The notes under the pieces are model-generated. The model was given only the letters and a program-made list of their open reading frames with translations. It had not been told where the DNA came from and searched no databases. Source: Asticcacaulis endophyticus (GTDB taxonomy: Bacteria; Pseudomonadota; Alphaproteobacteria; Caulobacterales; Caulobacteraceae). Taken from it: DNA of 64,000 nucleotides. The DNA is taken from the NCBI RefSeq assembly GCF_014652575.1, contig NZ_BMZB01000004.1:1-64000 (forward strand), read 5' to 3'. Numbering within the stretch: the first letter of the stretch is position 1; each line of letters starts with the position of its first letter. Shown one piece after another: positions 1 through 7,754 of this stretch. The translations under genes were made by a program, and so were the position numbers.

Positions 1-96
1 CGATCTGCCCGGCAGCCCGGTTTAAGCGCGGGAGCTGGCCGGTGTGGGATGGATGCTGTGACATAGCGGCCTCGATTAATACTAAGGCCATTTGCA

Positions 97-115
97 TATA
101 CCCCATGGGGGTATA
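97..115. promoter_or_regulatory. Candidate CsoR/RcnR/CstR-type operator
   Basis: The sequence contains ATACCCC, a 3-base spacer, then GGGGTAT (98-114), extended by one matching base on each side. G-tracts flanked by A/T in a short palindrome are the hallmark of operators bound by the tetrameric CsoR/RcnR/FrmR/CstR repressors, which sense copper, nickel, formaldehyde or persulfide. No gene of that family is recognisable downstream in the window, so the cognate repressor or target gene may lie upstream of position 1. Assignment is by motif resemblance only. Confidence 0.5.
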
Positions 116-576
116 GTGCAAGGCGGAATAGGGTGAATTAGATTCAATATAACGAGATGATAGATGTTGTTGCCAACCTCCAACGCGCCCAGGACGTTTC
201 TGGGGGGGCACTGGATCTACATCGTAATAAAGGATCGCTGACTGAGTGTGCGTCCCCGCGATTATCTTCAACCAGTAAAGCTCGCACGTCTCATCGCCAC
301 CATGGGGAATGTGCCCTAGTCGATTTGCGCCACGAGCCAACTCGGTTCAGGCTGATCCGTATCGGGCTGTTCATTTGGGCAGTGGCGGGTCGCCTGCCCA
401 AATGCTGATGGGAGCGAATGTGAATTGCAATGATAATAAAAGTGGCTTTGGGTTGCAGCTAAACGCTCCTAAGGGCATATATGGCAGTCTATACGTTCTC
501 CAGTCCATTGCGAATCTGTTCGGCTTAAATTCGATCTTCATATGTCGTTAGCAGTTGTAAAATAGATTGAAGTGGT
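116..576. other. Gene-poor stretch, no gene recognised
   Basis: About 460 bases between the palindrome and the first credible gene. Two overlapping open frames of about 80 codons (157-408 and 309-551) have no convincing ribosome binding site and no recognisable motif. I see no RNA gene or repeat. Confidence 0.5.
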
Positions 577-590
577 AAGGGAGTACGCAA

Positions 591-896
591 ATGGCCAGTC
601 GGTTACACTTTCTGCCTATCAAGCCAGACGTCCTTGAACGCCTCGCGAAAACAATCGATCCGCAGGCTCTTCGTCAAGAGCGAGCGGTCCTCACCTCGTC
701 GATTGTCGACCAGGCATCGATCTTGGAAAAAGAAGTGGCCGCGACCGTTAGCCGTATGCAGGAACTTGGAACTTTGCCAGACGAGAAAGCCGCATTCATA
801 CAGACTTGCCACGAATTAAAGAATGCGATCAAAGCTTTGGGCAAGAGCGTCGAGGCCTTGAGAGAGGTGGTGGCGTTATTTCCGGCTAAGGCTTAG
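591..896 (+). CDS. Hypothetical coiled-coil protein, 101 aa
   Basis: Unrecognised small protein. The start is supported by AAGGGAG seven bases upstream of the ATG. It has no signal peptide or membrane segment. Residues 30-95 are rich in Ala, Glu, Lys, Leu and Val with heptad-like spacing, so a helical, probably coiled-coil, soluble protein is likely. The only cysteine falls in the helical part. Neighbours are an unannotated stretch upstream and a chemoreceptor remnant downstream on the other strand, which gives no functional hint. No function is proposed. Confidence 0.6.
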   Translation: MASRLHFLPIKPDVLERLAKTIDPQALRQERAVLTSSIVDQASILEKEVAATVSRMQELGTLPDEKAAFIQTCHELKNAIKALGKSVEALREVVALFPAKA

Positions 897-988
897 CTCA
901 TGTTCACCTGATCGAACCCACCGTCAAATCGCTGCACGTGTCGATGCGAAATGCACACGCCGACCCTTCCAATAAGCAGATCGCGGCA

Positions 989-1249
989 TCAGCCTGTTTT
1001 TAAGAAGCGCTCAACACTGCCCTTCAAACCGTCGGAGTGTCCGGCCAGGATCGAGGCGATTGCACTTACGCTGCCAGCGCTCTCCCGGCGCTGCGGCGGC
1101 AGTTGAAACCCCGGTGATGTTGCTGGACATTTTCTGTGTGGTGGCCGCCTGTTCCTCGACGGCGCCAACCATGGCGGTTGTCAGGTTCGACAACTCATCC
1201 ATTGCTCGCGTAATGGTCTTTATGGCCAAAACTGAGCTGCTGCCGGTTT
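989..1249 (-). pseudogene. Methyl-accepting chemotaxis protein, C-terminal remnant
   Basis: Reading leftward from about 1249, the frame encodes the end of a chemoreceptor signalling domain: ITRAMDELSNLTT followed by AVEEQAATTQKMSSNI, a typical methylation-helix segment. After a GVSTAA segment the frame is lost. The expected tail (ending SVERFLKTG, then a stop at 989-991) continues in another frame, so there is at least one frameshift. The rest of the receptor is missing. The 5' edge coincides with the IS3-like remnant beginning near 1249, so truncation by that insertion is the simple explanation. Family identity is secure; non-function is inferred from truncation and frameshift. Confidence 0.75.
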
Positions 1250-1383
1250 GACGAACACCGAGAAAAGGGTGTTCATCGAACTGGAGGTTCACATGGAAAA
1301 GAGAAAGTTCAGCCGCGAGTTAAGATCGAGGCTGTAAATATGGTCACTGACCGTGGCGTGGCTATCGTTCAGGCGCAACGACG
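1249..1383 (+). mobile_element. IS3-family transposase OrfA remnant
   Basis: A ribosome binding site (GGAGG at 1283-1287) precedes ATG at 1293. The frame reads MEKRKFSRE and then breaks. One base further it continues as IEAVNMVTDRGVAIVQAQ and stops at about 1383. This matches the helix-turn-helix start of IS3-family OrfA proteins (KRRKFSREFKIEAV...). Just upstream, 1250-1276 contains CGAACACC and GGTGTTCA as an inverted pair, possibly the insertion-sequence terminus. OrfB is absent, so this is a dead fragment. Confidence 0.7.
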
Positions 1384-1566
1384 ATAGCGTCATATCTTAA
1401 ACGGCAGCGGTCCGGAAAGCCTTCCGTGAACCGCGCCCATTGAGCACTTGGCTTTACCCGAGGCGCAGGTGGTTGCTTCACGTCAGCGCGACGACGGCTG
1501 AAAGTTTCGACCAAAGATTTGGAAAACGGCGTACGTATAAGAGTAGCATGTTCAGGTGTAATGCCC

Positions 1567-2934
1567 TCAACCGGTATTGTCGCCTGGAAGTCGCAAGGTC
1601 GCCCGCAAGCCGCCCTCGGCGCGATTCTGTATAGACATACCACCTCCCTGGCTCTCGGCAAGAGCTTTCACGATCGAGAGTCCAAGGCCAACGCCACCGG
1701 TCTGACGGGCGCGCGAGGTCTCCAGTCTTTCGAACGGTGTGGTCAATCGGGACAGAGCCTCATCAGGCACGCCAGGGCCACTGTCTTCGACCGCAACCAT
1801 GACGAAGCCGGATTCGGACCAAACCCTTAGCCTTGCGCTGCCGGCGTAGCGCACGGCATTGTCAACGAGGTTATTGAGCATGCGGCGCAGGGCCAAAGGC
1901 GCACAGGCCGCCATGAGAGGGGTGTCGAGGTGGTCACCGAAGTCGATGTTCTGTCCGGATTCCCGACGGGTGGCCGTAAGAGTGGTGATCTCGGCAACGA
2001 CATCCACAGATCGCGTCTTGGGGGCCCCCGAGAGAGAGACGTCGCGCGCGAATGTCAGGGTGTCATCAAGCAACTCGTTCATCTCCTCGATATCCGTGAT
2101 GGCACGGGCCTGTTGATCCGGGTCATCGATGAATTCGGCGCGCAGGCGAAGCCGGGTCAGATAGGTGCGAAAATCGTGGGCGATGGCGGCCAGCATCCGC
2201 GTGCGGTCGTCGATCAGCGAGCGGATGGTATGCTTCATGTCGTTGAAGGCGGCGGATAGCTCCCTGATCTCGGAAGGCCCTTTTAGTGGCAGGTCTGGTG
2301 CGGATAGGTCGCCCGCCAGTTGTCGCGATGCCTGGCTCAGACGCTTGATCGGGTGAGCGGTTTGCCGCAAGGCGATCCCAAGTACGAAGCCGAGAATGAT
2401 GAGACCGGCTGTGGCGATGATGAGGCCGCGATCCATCAGTCGTCGCAGGGCTGGCGCACGAGTCCGTTCAAGGATCAGGGTCTCACCTGTCCTCAGACTT
2501 AACACCAGTCGCACGGGTGCGGCTGCACCAATATGGTCCTCTGAGAACGCATTGACCCGACCGCCAGAGCGCACCTGGATGCTGAACGCTCGCCCGTCCA
2601 GCCCCTTGGCGTACCGAGCAAACAATCGCTCCAGGCGCGCAGAACTCTTAAGGGGGGCACCGTCGTCTTGGATTTCAACAGAGGGGGCGGTCCGGACAAT
2701 CAGGGCATCGCTGTTCAAGGCGCGAACAATGTCAGGCCGCAACGCCGGCGGTGCCTTTTCCAGGGCTGCCGCCATGGCCATGGCCTGTTCGGGCGAGGGC
2801 AGGAGGAATACCGGCCGTGCCGGGCCACCTGGCCAAAAAACGATTATCAACAACGCCGCCTGAAAAGCGAGGCAGCCGATGAGAAACACCGCGCCGATGC
2901 GCACGAACAGACTGTCGAAGCGCTCGCGCATCAT
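1567..2934 (-). CDS. Sensor histidine kinase, EnvZ/QseC type
   Basis: Inner-membrane kinase of 455 aa. Two membrane segments (about 10-33 and 170-190) flank a periplasmic sensor region of about 135 residues. A HAMP linker follows (190-242), then a HisKA helix with the phospho-acceptor His in IAHDFRTYLTRLRLRAEF (His about 253). The ATPase domain has the N box NNLVDNAVRY and the G boxes DSGPGVP and GVGLGLSIVKAL. It overlaps the preceding regulator gene by 4 bases, so the two are cotranslated as a classic pair. The sensed signal is unknown. The divergent secreted protein at 3818 may be a target, by position only. Confidence 0.9.
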   Translation of the reverse strand: MMRERFDSLFVRIGAVFLIGCLAFQAALLIIVFWPGGPARPVFLLPSPEQAMAMAAALEKAPPALRPDIVRALNSDALIVRTAPSVEIQDDGAPLKSSARLERLFARYAKGLDGRAFSIQVRSGGRVNAFSEDHIGAAAPVRLVLSLRTGETLILERTRAPALRRLMDRGLIIATAGLIILGFVLGIALRQTAHPIKRLSQASRQLAGDLSAPDLPLKGPSEIRELSAAFNDMKHTIRSLIDDRTRMLAAIAHDFRTYLTRLRLRAEFIDDPDQQARAITDIEEMNELLDDTLTFARDVSLSGAPKTRSVDVVAEITTLTATRRESGQNIDFGDHLDTPLMAACAPLALRRMLNNLVDNAVRYAGSARLRVWSESGFVMVAVEDSGPGVPDEALSRLTTPFERLETSRARQTGGVGLGLSIVKALAESQGGGMSIQNRAEGGLRATLRLPGDNTG

Positions 2935-3677
2935 ACGCGCTCCACGACAGGTGAGAACAGATACCCACCGCCGCGCACAGTCTTGATCATGTCGCAGGCC
3001 TCGTCGGTCAGTTTGCGCCGCAATCGGCTGAGTTGGACATCGACGCTGCGGTCAAAGGGCATGGCAGATCGGCCTCGGGTCCAGTCGAGCAACTGATCCC
3101 TGTTGAGGACCCTTTGCGGATGGGTCAGGAACACCATCAGAAGGTCGAATTCACCGCCGGTCAGCTCAACCGGCTGCCCCGCCGCCGTCGCTAGACGCCG
3201 CGCGCCCGTGTCCAGTGTCCAGCCATCGAAACGATAGGTTTCCGCCGTGGTAGTCCGCACCACCTGATGCGCATCGCGCGTTCGTCTGAGTACCGCTTTG
3301 ACCCGCGCCACCAGTTCACGCGGATTGAACGGTTTGGCCAGATAGTCGTCGGCGCCGAGTTCGATGCCAATGATCCGGTCGATATCATCGCCCTTGGCCG
3401 TCACCATGATCACCGGTGTCGACAAATTTCCCCCTCTCAGGCGCCGACAGATCGACAGGCCATCTTCACCCGGCATCATGAGGTCAAGAATGACGAGATC
3501 GACACGCTGACGCGCCATGGCGCGATCAAGGTCTTCGCCGTTGCCACAGGCGGCGACCTCAAAATCCTCCCGCTTGAGCAGTCCCGTGATCAAGGCGCGA
3601 ATTTCAGGGTCATCCTCGACAACAGCAATAAGAGTGGTTTGGGACATTGGGGATACCGATAGAAGGTTGATCTCCAT
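2931..3677 (-). CDS. OmpR-family response regulator
   Basis: Receiver domain at about residues 15-128, with acidic residues EDD at 21-23, phospho-acceptor Asp about 65 in VILDLMMPGEDG, and switch Lys in LAKPFNPRELV. A winged-helix DNA-binding domain follows, with GGEFDLLMVFLTHPQRVLNRDQLL and the recognition segment SVDVQLSRLRRKL. It is the first gene of a two-gene operon with the kinase at 1567. An internal ATG at 3647 (MSQTTLIAVVEDD) fits the usual receiver start better than 3677; neither has a strong ribosome binding site. Divergent transcription from 3818 makes the intergenic region 3678-3817 a plausible operator site. Confidence 0.9.
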   Translation of the reverse strand: MEINLLSVSPMSQTTLIAVVEDDPEIRALITGLLKREDFEVAACGNGEDLDRAMARQRVDLVILDLMMPGEDGLSICRRLRGGNLSTPVIMVTAKGDDIDRIIGIELGADDYLAKPFNPRELVARVKAVLRRTRDAHQVVRTTTAETYRFDGWTLDTGARRLATAAGQPVELTGGEFDLLMVFLTHPQRVLNRDQLLDWTRGRSAMPFDRSVDVQLSRLRRKLTDEACDMIKTVRGGGYLFSPVVERV

Positions 3678-3817
3678 GTGTAACGCGCCGGGTCTGTGCC
3701 GAAAAGCCGGAATGCCGCCGGTTACACTTTGTTACGAACAGAAACACTCGGGTCACATGCGGATTACGACGGTGGCGTACCTTCGGGATACACCAACACG
3801 TCAAAGGAATTCCGCCC

Positions 3818-4387
3818 ATGTCCAAATTTTTAAATTATAGTCTTGCATTTGCAGGCGCTATCAGCCTCGCGCTGATCGCCACGACCTCTGCTGAAGCCAG
3901 CGCGCGCGACCGGATTGTATCGGTTCAGGGCGCGCATGGTCACGGTTACGTGGCCGGCCGTAGCCTGAACCGCAATTCGGGCGCGACGCAAGTGCGTCGC
4001 AGCCTGCAGACCCAATCGGGACGCGGCGTCGCAACCACGCGGGACACGACCTATGGCGACGGAGCCGTCAGCACAAGCGCCTCGCGAATCTATAATAATG
4101 GCGCGACGGCGTCCCGCTCCGGGTCGGTTGTCGTGGGTGAGGGGGCTATCCGTGGGCAGCGCACGCACACCGGCGTTGCCGGTAACACCCAATCGGCCTG
4201 GGACACCGTCTACCGGACGGACGATGGCTATGGTCGCACGCGTGGTGTCGAAACCTCCAGCGGACGCTCGGTCACAGCGGAGCGCGATGTGTCGGTAACC
4301 GAGGGAAGCGTCGTTGTCGGTACGCAGGTAACCACGGGGGCAGGGGCCACCGCCAGCCGCACCCGCACCGTTGAACGCGACCAGTAG
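3818..4387 (+). CDS. Secreted glycine/serine/threonine-rich repeat protein
   Basis: 189 aa, family not recognised. AAAGG sits about 12 bases before the ATG. The first 28 residues form a Sec signal peptide ending in SAEASA. The mature part is rich in Gly, Ser, Thr, Arg and Val. It carries a loose repeated pattern, for example GATASRSGSVVVGEGAI and GSVVVGTQVTTGAGATASRTRTVERD, with alternating small and beta-branched residues that suggest an extended beta structure. It contains no cysteines. It is transcribed away from the OmpR-type pair and may be regulated by it. A surface or periplasmic role is inferred only from the signal peptide and composition. Confidence 0.7.
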   Translation: MSKFLNYSLAFAGAISLALIATTSAEASARDRIVSVQGAHGHGYVAGRSLNRNSGATQVRRSLQTQSGRGVATTRDTTYGDGAVSTSASRIYNNGATASRSGSVVVGEGAIRGQRTHTGVAGNTQSAWDTVYRTDDGYGRTRGVETSSGRSVTAERDVSVTEGSVVVGTQVTTGAGATASRTRTVERDQ

Positions 4388-4393
4388 CTATCC

Positions 4394-4431
4394 CCATTCC
4401 CTTGCCATCCGATGCCTTGGCAAGGGAATGG
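4394..4431 (+). terminator. Perfect 14-bp inverted repeat, likely terminator
   Basis: CCATTCCCTTGCCA and its exact complement are separated by 10 bases just after the stop codon of the repeat protein. There is no T-run on the plus side, so termination would be Rho-assisted, or the hairpin may protect the 3' end of the mRNA. Confidence 0.55.
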
Positions 4432-4459
4432 CCTCAAGATCCATTCAGGACTGAACACT

Positions 4460-5437
4460 ATGAAATCACACCAAGCGATCCTCAGTGTCATCGTCATGGC
4501 GTCATTCGTCTCGGGATGTGCCGCCGCCGGTGCGCCGGAGCGGATGCGTCTACGCGATCGGATGGCCGCGCGAGCGGCCGAAGCCCCTGCCATCCCCGGT
4601 GTGGTAGAACGTAGCCTGACACTTGATGGGGCCCGGCGCAGTTATCTTGTACTCGATGCCAGCCGGCCTGGGATGAAGGCCCCGGTGGTTGTGTTGTTGC
4701 ATGGCGGCGGTGGCAATGGCGGCACGATGATCTCGCGCTGGCAAGCCAAGGCTCGTGCCGAAGGTCTCATTCTGGTCGCGCCCAACGGCATTGGTCAGAA
4801 GGCGAAGGCCGGAACGTGGAATGCGGGCGGTTGTTGTGGTGAGGCGATGACGAGTGGCGGTAACGATGTGCATTTCGTCGCAACCCTTATTGATCAGATG
4901 AGCCGAGCGGCGAATGTGGATGCCAACCGCATCTTCGTTGCCGGCTTGTCCAATGGTGGCATGCTGACGCATCGGGTGGCCATCGCCATGCCGGAGCGTC
5001 TGGCTGGCGTCGCCGTAGTGGCCGGCGCCATGTTCGGTGGTGAACCCGCCCCTCGTGCACCGGTCCCCATATTGATCATGCACGGCGTCCAGGATCAGGT
5101 CGTCGGCTTCAACGGTGGCATGAGCCCGACCCGCTTTGTCGCTAAAGCGCAGTCAAAGCCATTCAAGCCGGTGCGTTATGCCGTCGATTTCTGGCGTAGA
5201 GCGGACGGTTGCACCACGGTGCCCAATATAGTGACGCAAGGCGACGTGACGACCGAGGTCAACAGTGACTGCCGTGCAGGCAGCGAGGTACGCTTTTATC
5301 GTCTGGCCTCGGCCAATCATGGCTGGCCGGGCGCAACCGATGGAACGACACCGGCCCTGGAGCGCAACCGTTACGATGCTATAAATGCCACCGACGTGAT
5401 CTGGGATTTCTTTAAGGTCCATTCACGCGTCGACTGA
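4460..5437 (+). CDS. PHB depolymerase / LpqC-like esterase, lipoprotein
   Basis: 325 aa alpha/beta hydrolase. ATG at 4460 gives a signal sequence with the lipobox FVSG-Cys at about residue 20, so a lipid-anchored envelope protein is likely. The catalytic Ser is in GLSNGG, the Asp is in MHGVQDQVV, and the His is in ANHGWPG near the end. HGGGGNGG forms the oxyanion-hole region. A Cys pair (GGCCGE) and two Cys near the C-terminus match disulfides seen in the feruloyl esterase/PHB depolymerase family. The natural ester substrate cannot be told from sequence: candidates are polyhydroxyalkanoate oligomers or feruloylated or acetylated polysaccharides. Confidence 0.85.
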   Translation: MKSHQAILSVIVMASFVSGCAAAGAPERMRLRDRMAARAAEAPAIPGVVERSLTLDGARRSYLVLDASRPGMKAPVVVLLHGGGGNGGTMISRWQAKARAEGLILVAPNGIGQKAKAGTWNAGGCCGEAMTSGGNDVHFVATLIDQMSRAANVDANRIFVAGLSNGGMLTHRVAIAMPERLAGVAVVAGAMFGGEPAPRAPVPILIMHGVQDQVVGFNGGMSPTRFVAKAQSKPFKPVRYAVDFWRRADGCTTVPNIVTQGDVTTEVNSDCRAGSEVRFYRLASANHGWPGATDGTTPALERNRYDAINATDVIWDFFKVHSRVD

Positions 5438-5498
5438 CCGTGAAGATGTGAATTTTTGTTCTACCCCAATACCGTTCGAAACAAGAAAGTGAAACGAG

Positions 5499-5591
5499 AT
5501 GAAACCACTTCCAACCTGGCTCCGCGTCGTCGGCCTCTTCCTTGGAGGCTTTATCATGGTTGGTGCAGGTGAGGTGCCCCTAGAATTTTAG
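5499..5591 (+). pseudogene. Short membrane-protein fragment, 30 codons
   Basis: The frame begins MKPLPTWLRVVGLFLGGF and stops after 30 codons. It looks like the N-terminal transmembrane helix of a longer membrane protein rather than a complete gene. It directly precedes the aldo/keto reductase remnant, inside a patch of broken genes. The family cannot be named from so little. Confidence 0.3.
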
Positions 5592-5633
5592 ACGCTTTGC
5601 TTGTTATAAATTGGATGAAAAAAGAGCTGATAA

Positions 5634-5877
5634 TGTCCGCTTCCGAGATTTCAGCGCGTATCTCAAATGTCTGCCTTGGGCGCAGAGGTAACTCTTTTAC
5701 GGTCATGACCGAGCAGGATGCTCGGATACGATTTCGGCTGCGTGGGACGAAGGTATACGCTATTTCGACGCGTCACCGTGGTACGGCCTTGGCCTGAGCG
5801 AGCGCCGATTGGGGGTTAGCCTGCAAGGGCGTCCACGCGAAGAGTACGTCATCAGCACCAAGATAGGTCGCCTCTAA
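5634..5877 (+). pseudogene. Aldo/keto reductase, N-terminal remnant
   Basis: One frame gives GNSFTVMTEQDA. A shifted frame then gives SAAWDEGIRYFDASPWYGLGLSERRLG followed by GRPREEYVISTKIGRL and a stop. This is the NADPH-dependent aldo/keto reductase N-terminus (D-threo-aldose 1-dehydrogenase-like), including the catalytic Asp and Tyr of the FDASPWYG motif. At least one frameshift lies near 5720-5735, and everything after about residue 85 is missing. The break at 5878 is followed almost at once by a sigma-factor remnant, suggesting a deletion that joined two truncated genes. Confidence 0.7.
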
Positions 5878-5904
5878 CGCCCGATTGGACAAAATCCGGC
5901 AGCG

Positions 5905-6450
5905 TTGCGATCTGGCAGGACGTTCCGCCATGTCCTGCTGCACGATGTGTTTGACACTCCGATGGACGAGATCGCCGCAACGCTCGACCGCGACGTCGTG
6001 ACCGTGCGCCAACTGGCGTCACGCGTCCGCCGCAATGTGCAAGTCGACAAGCCGCGCTATCGGGTGGCCCGCGACGACGGCGAGTGGATATCTCTGGCCT
6101 ACCTCGACGCAACCCGAACTGGAGATATCGGCACGCTCTGGACCATCCTTGCCGAAGGGGTCAGGATCGTGTCGGATGGTGGCGGCAAAGTGCTGGCCTT
6201 CCCGAACGCCATTGTTGGCGTGGATAAGGCACTGCGTCTCTACGAGGGTCTCTTCCGGAAGTATGGTGATACCGAAAGCATGGTTCGACAGGTCTGGATC
6301 GACGGCCTGCCGGGCTATGTCAGCATGTATAACGGCACATTGCAGACAACCTCGTTCGAGATCAAGGATGGCCGTGTTAGGGCCATCTACAAGATACGGA
6401 ACCCTGACAAGCTGGCACATATTTCTGGGCAGATCGGCGCCATCCATTAA
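5905..6450 (+). pseudogene. ECF41-type sigma factor, 5'-truncated
   Basis: The first recognisable residues, FRHVLLHDVFDTPMDEIAATL followed by TVRQLASRVRRNV, are the sigma-4 helix-turn-helix of an ECF41 (SigJ-like) factor. A SnoaL/NTF2-like C-terminal extension follows (about 50-181), with the typical SDGGGKV and GLFRKYGD segments. Sigma region 2 is absent. A full-length relative is about 290-300 aa; here 181 codons remain open. ECF41 genes often sit beside oxidoreductases or carboxymuconolactone decarboxylases, which is consistent with the adjoining reductase remnant. Without sigma-2 it cannot bind core polymerase and the -10 element normally. Confidence 0.7.
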
Positions 6451-6508
6451 ATGGCCTTTTGCGAGACGCCCTACAGGCGCCATGCAGGACTGTGCGGCAG
6501 TTAGTGCA

Positions 6509-7000
6509 CTATGGCTTTGTGGATGAAGCGGTGTTGAGCCGCTCGACCGCTTTGGCTTCGGAAGCCGCCTTATACAGTGCGGCCCAATCGTCTGGTGGAT
6601 TGCCGTCGTCCAGCATTCCTTTGAAGGTTTTGTAGGCATCCGTCTTCGCGCCATAGGTCCGCAGCGTCGTCTCATCGTTGACCCAGGCAAAGATGATGAC
6701 TTTCGCTGTCGAGTCATATCGGAAGAACAAGCGAAAGCGGCCGTTCCCGAACTTCGCCCGGAACCAATGTTTGTAATCATCGCCGAGGGTCGAGCCTTGC
6801 CGATAGGCTGTCGCCGTCGGGTCAGCCGCAATCGCCTCAAAAACGAGCTTGTTCAATGCGGCCAAGAGCTTGGTGTTCGCATTTTTCCGATATTCCTCGG
6901 GCTTCTTTGCTTTCAACGCCTCGACGGTCTCGGTCAGCTTCTCCAACTGATCGAGAAAAAGGGGATGCGCAAGGATGGTCCAGCCATTGATCGTTAGCAT
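6509..7000 (-). CDS. yhaV: YhaV-type toxin
   Basis: 163 aa with the hallmarks of the YhaV family of RelE-superfamily RNases: INGWTILAHPLFLDQLEKL at the N-terminus, the TKLLAAL helix, and GDDYKHWFRAKFGNGRFRLFFRYD in the core. YhaV is a ribosome-associated endoribonuclease that inhibits growth when free. The gene starts two bases after the stop of its antitoxin, the usual antitoxin-first order. Length is close to the family norm (about 150) and no frameshift is visible, so the toxin appears intact. Confidence 0.88.
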   Translation of the reverse strand: MLTINGWTILAHPLFLDQLEKLTETVEALKAKKPEEYRKNANTKLLAALNKLVFEAIAADPTATAYRQGSTLGDDYKHWFRAKFGNGRFRLFFRYDSTAKVIIFAWVNDETTLRTYGAKTDAYKTFKGMLDDGNPPDDWAALYKAASEAKAVERLNTASSTKP

Positions 7001-7002
7001 GG

Positions 7003-7335
7003 CTAGAGTGCGACACCCCCGTCGATCTCGGCATCGAGGTCAACGTCGATGTCGCCGACCAGCGCCGCCATACGATCCCGCAACGTCGCGGGGATCGGGA
7101 TGATGGAGGTGCCAGGATGCTTCGTCATGTCATGCGCGAGGAATGTAAGGAAGCGATCAACGACCGGATCGCTCACCTCTTGCGTCGCCTTCTCGACATA
7201 GACGCGGCGCGCGTCATCGACGAAGAAGGCGATGCGTCCGCCATAGTCCACGCCCAGGGCCTGCCGGACGGCCTTAGGAACCGTGGTCTGGCCCTTTGCG
7301 GTGATGGTGCTTTCTTCTTTCAGCAACGCAGCCAT
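7003..7335 (-). CDS. prlF: PrlF-type antitoxin
   Basis: 110 aa. The N-terminal AbrB/SpoVT-like swapped-hairpin domain has STITAKGQTTVPKAVRQALGV at about residues 9-29. The acidic C-terminal half, ending in DIDVDLDAEIDGG, is likely to bind the toxin. The family is PrlF/SohA, partner of YhaV. AGGAG precedes the ATG by six bases. It probably represses its own promoter; a 7-6-7 palindrome at 7365-7384 is the obvious site. Confidence 0.88.
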   Translation of the reverse strand: MAALLKEESTITAKGQTTVPKAVRQALGVDYGGRIAFFVDDARRVYVEKATQEVSDPVVDRFLTFLAHDMTKHPGTSIIPIPATLRDRMAALVGDIDVDLDAEIDGGVAL

Positions 7336-7364
7336 GGTCGACTCCTAACTTAATCTTGAGGTTT

Positions 7365-7384
7365 AGTAAGGAAATTGCCTTACT
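7365..7384. promoter_or_regulatory. Candidate operator of prlF-yhaV
   Basis: AGTAAGG, six bases, CCTTACT: a perfect inverted repeat 30 bases upstream of the prlF start. AbrB-fold antitoxins usually autorepress by binding such palindromes, and the A/T-rich setting also suits a promoter. Inferred from position and symmetry. Confidence 0.55.
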
Positions 7385-7754
7385 TTGTCAAGGGGCGGAT
7401 TTTAGAAAGCCTGAATTATCGCCACCTCAGATGCTATGAACGGTTCGGTTTTTGTAGCGCGCTGCAAAAGTCCCGTGCGCCCCGTCTCTTGTCCCGGAGG
7501 GTTCCGACGACTTAGCTACGCCGGGCGGGCTTAGGAATACGAGATCCGATTCACGACGCTATTTTGGACAGAAAGCGTCACTTCCGGGCTGGATTATAGA
7601 GGTAATGGCTTATATGCTCAATTCTCGCCGGTATGTCCTTCCCCTGCGAACCGGCGAATATAGCGGACGTCCTACCCCCCTCGGGACGTCCGCTTTCAGC
7701 CTTTCCCGCTTCATTATGAACGTCATCAAGGGCCATCGGACTTAGGCAAGCGTT
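7385..7754. other. Non-coding stretch with two inverted repeats
   Basis: 370 bases without a credible gene. Two consecutive hairpins occur: CGCCGG...CCGGCG spanning 7626-7656, and a perfect 11-bp stem AGCGGACGTCC / GGACGTCCGCT at 7662-7694. The second could terminate transcription arriving from the left, or the pair could belong to a structured leader of the gene at 7755. No long T-run follows. Confidence 0.45.

Noticed and set aside
157-551. Two overlapping open frames of about 80 codons
   Set aside because: No ribosome binding site, low-complexity translation and no resemblance to any family; likely chance frames.
1859-2863. Several plus-strand open frames of 60-155 codons opposite the kinase gene
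   Set aside because: They are antisense shadows of a high-GC coding sequence with clear kinase motifs.
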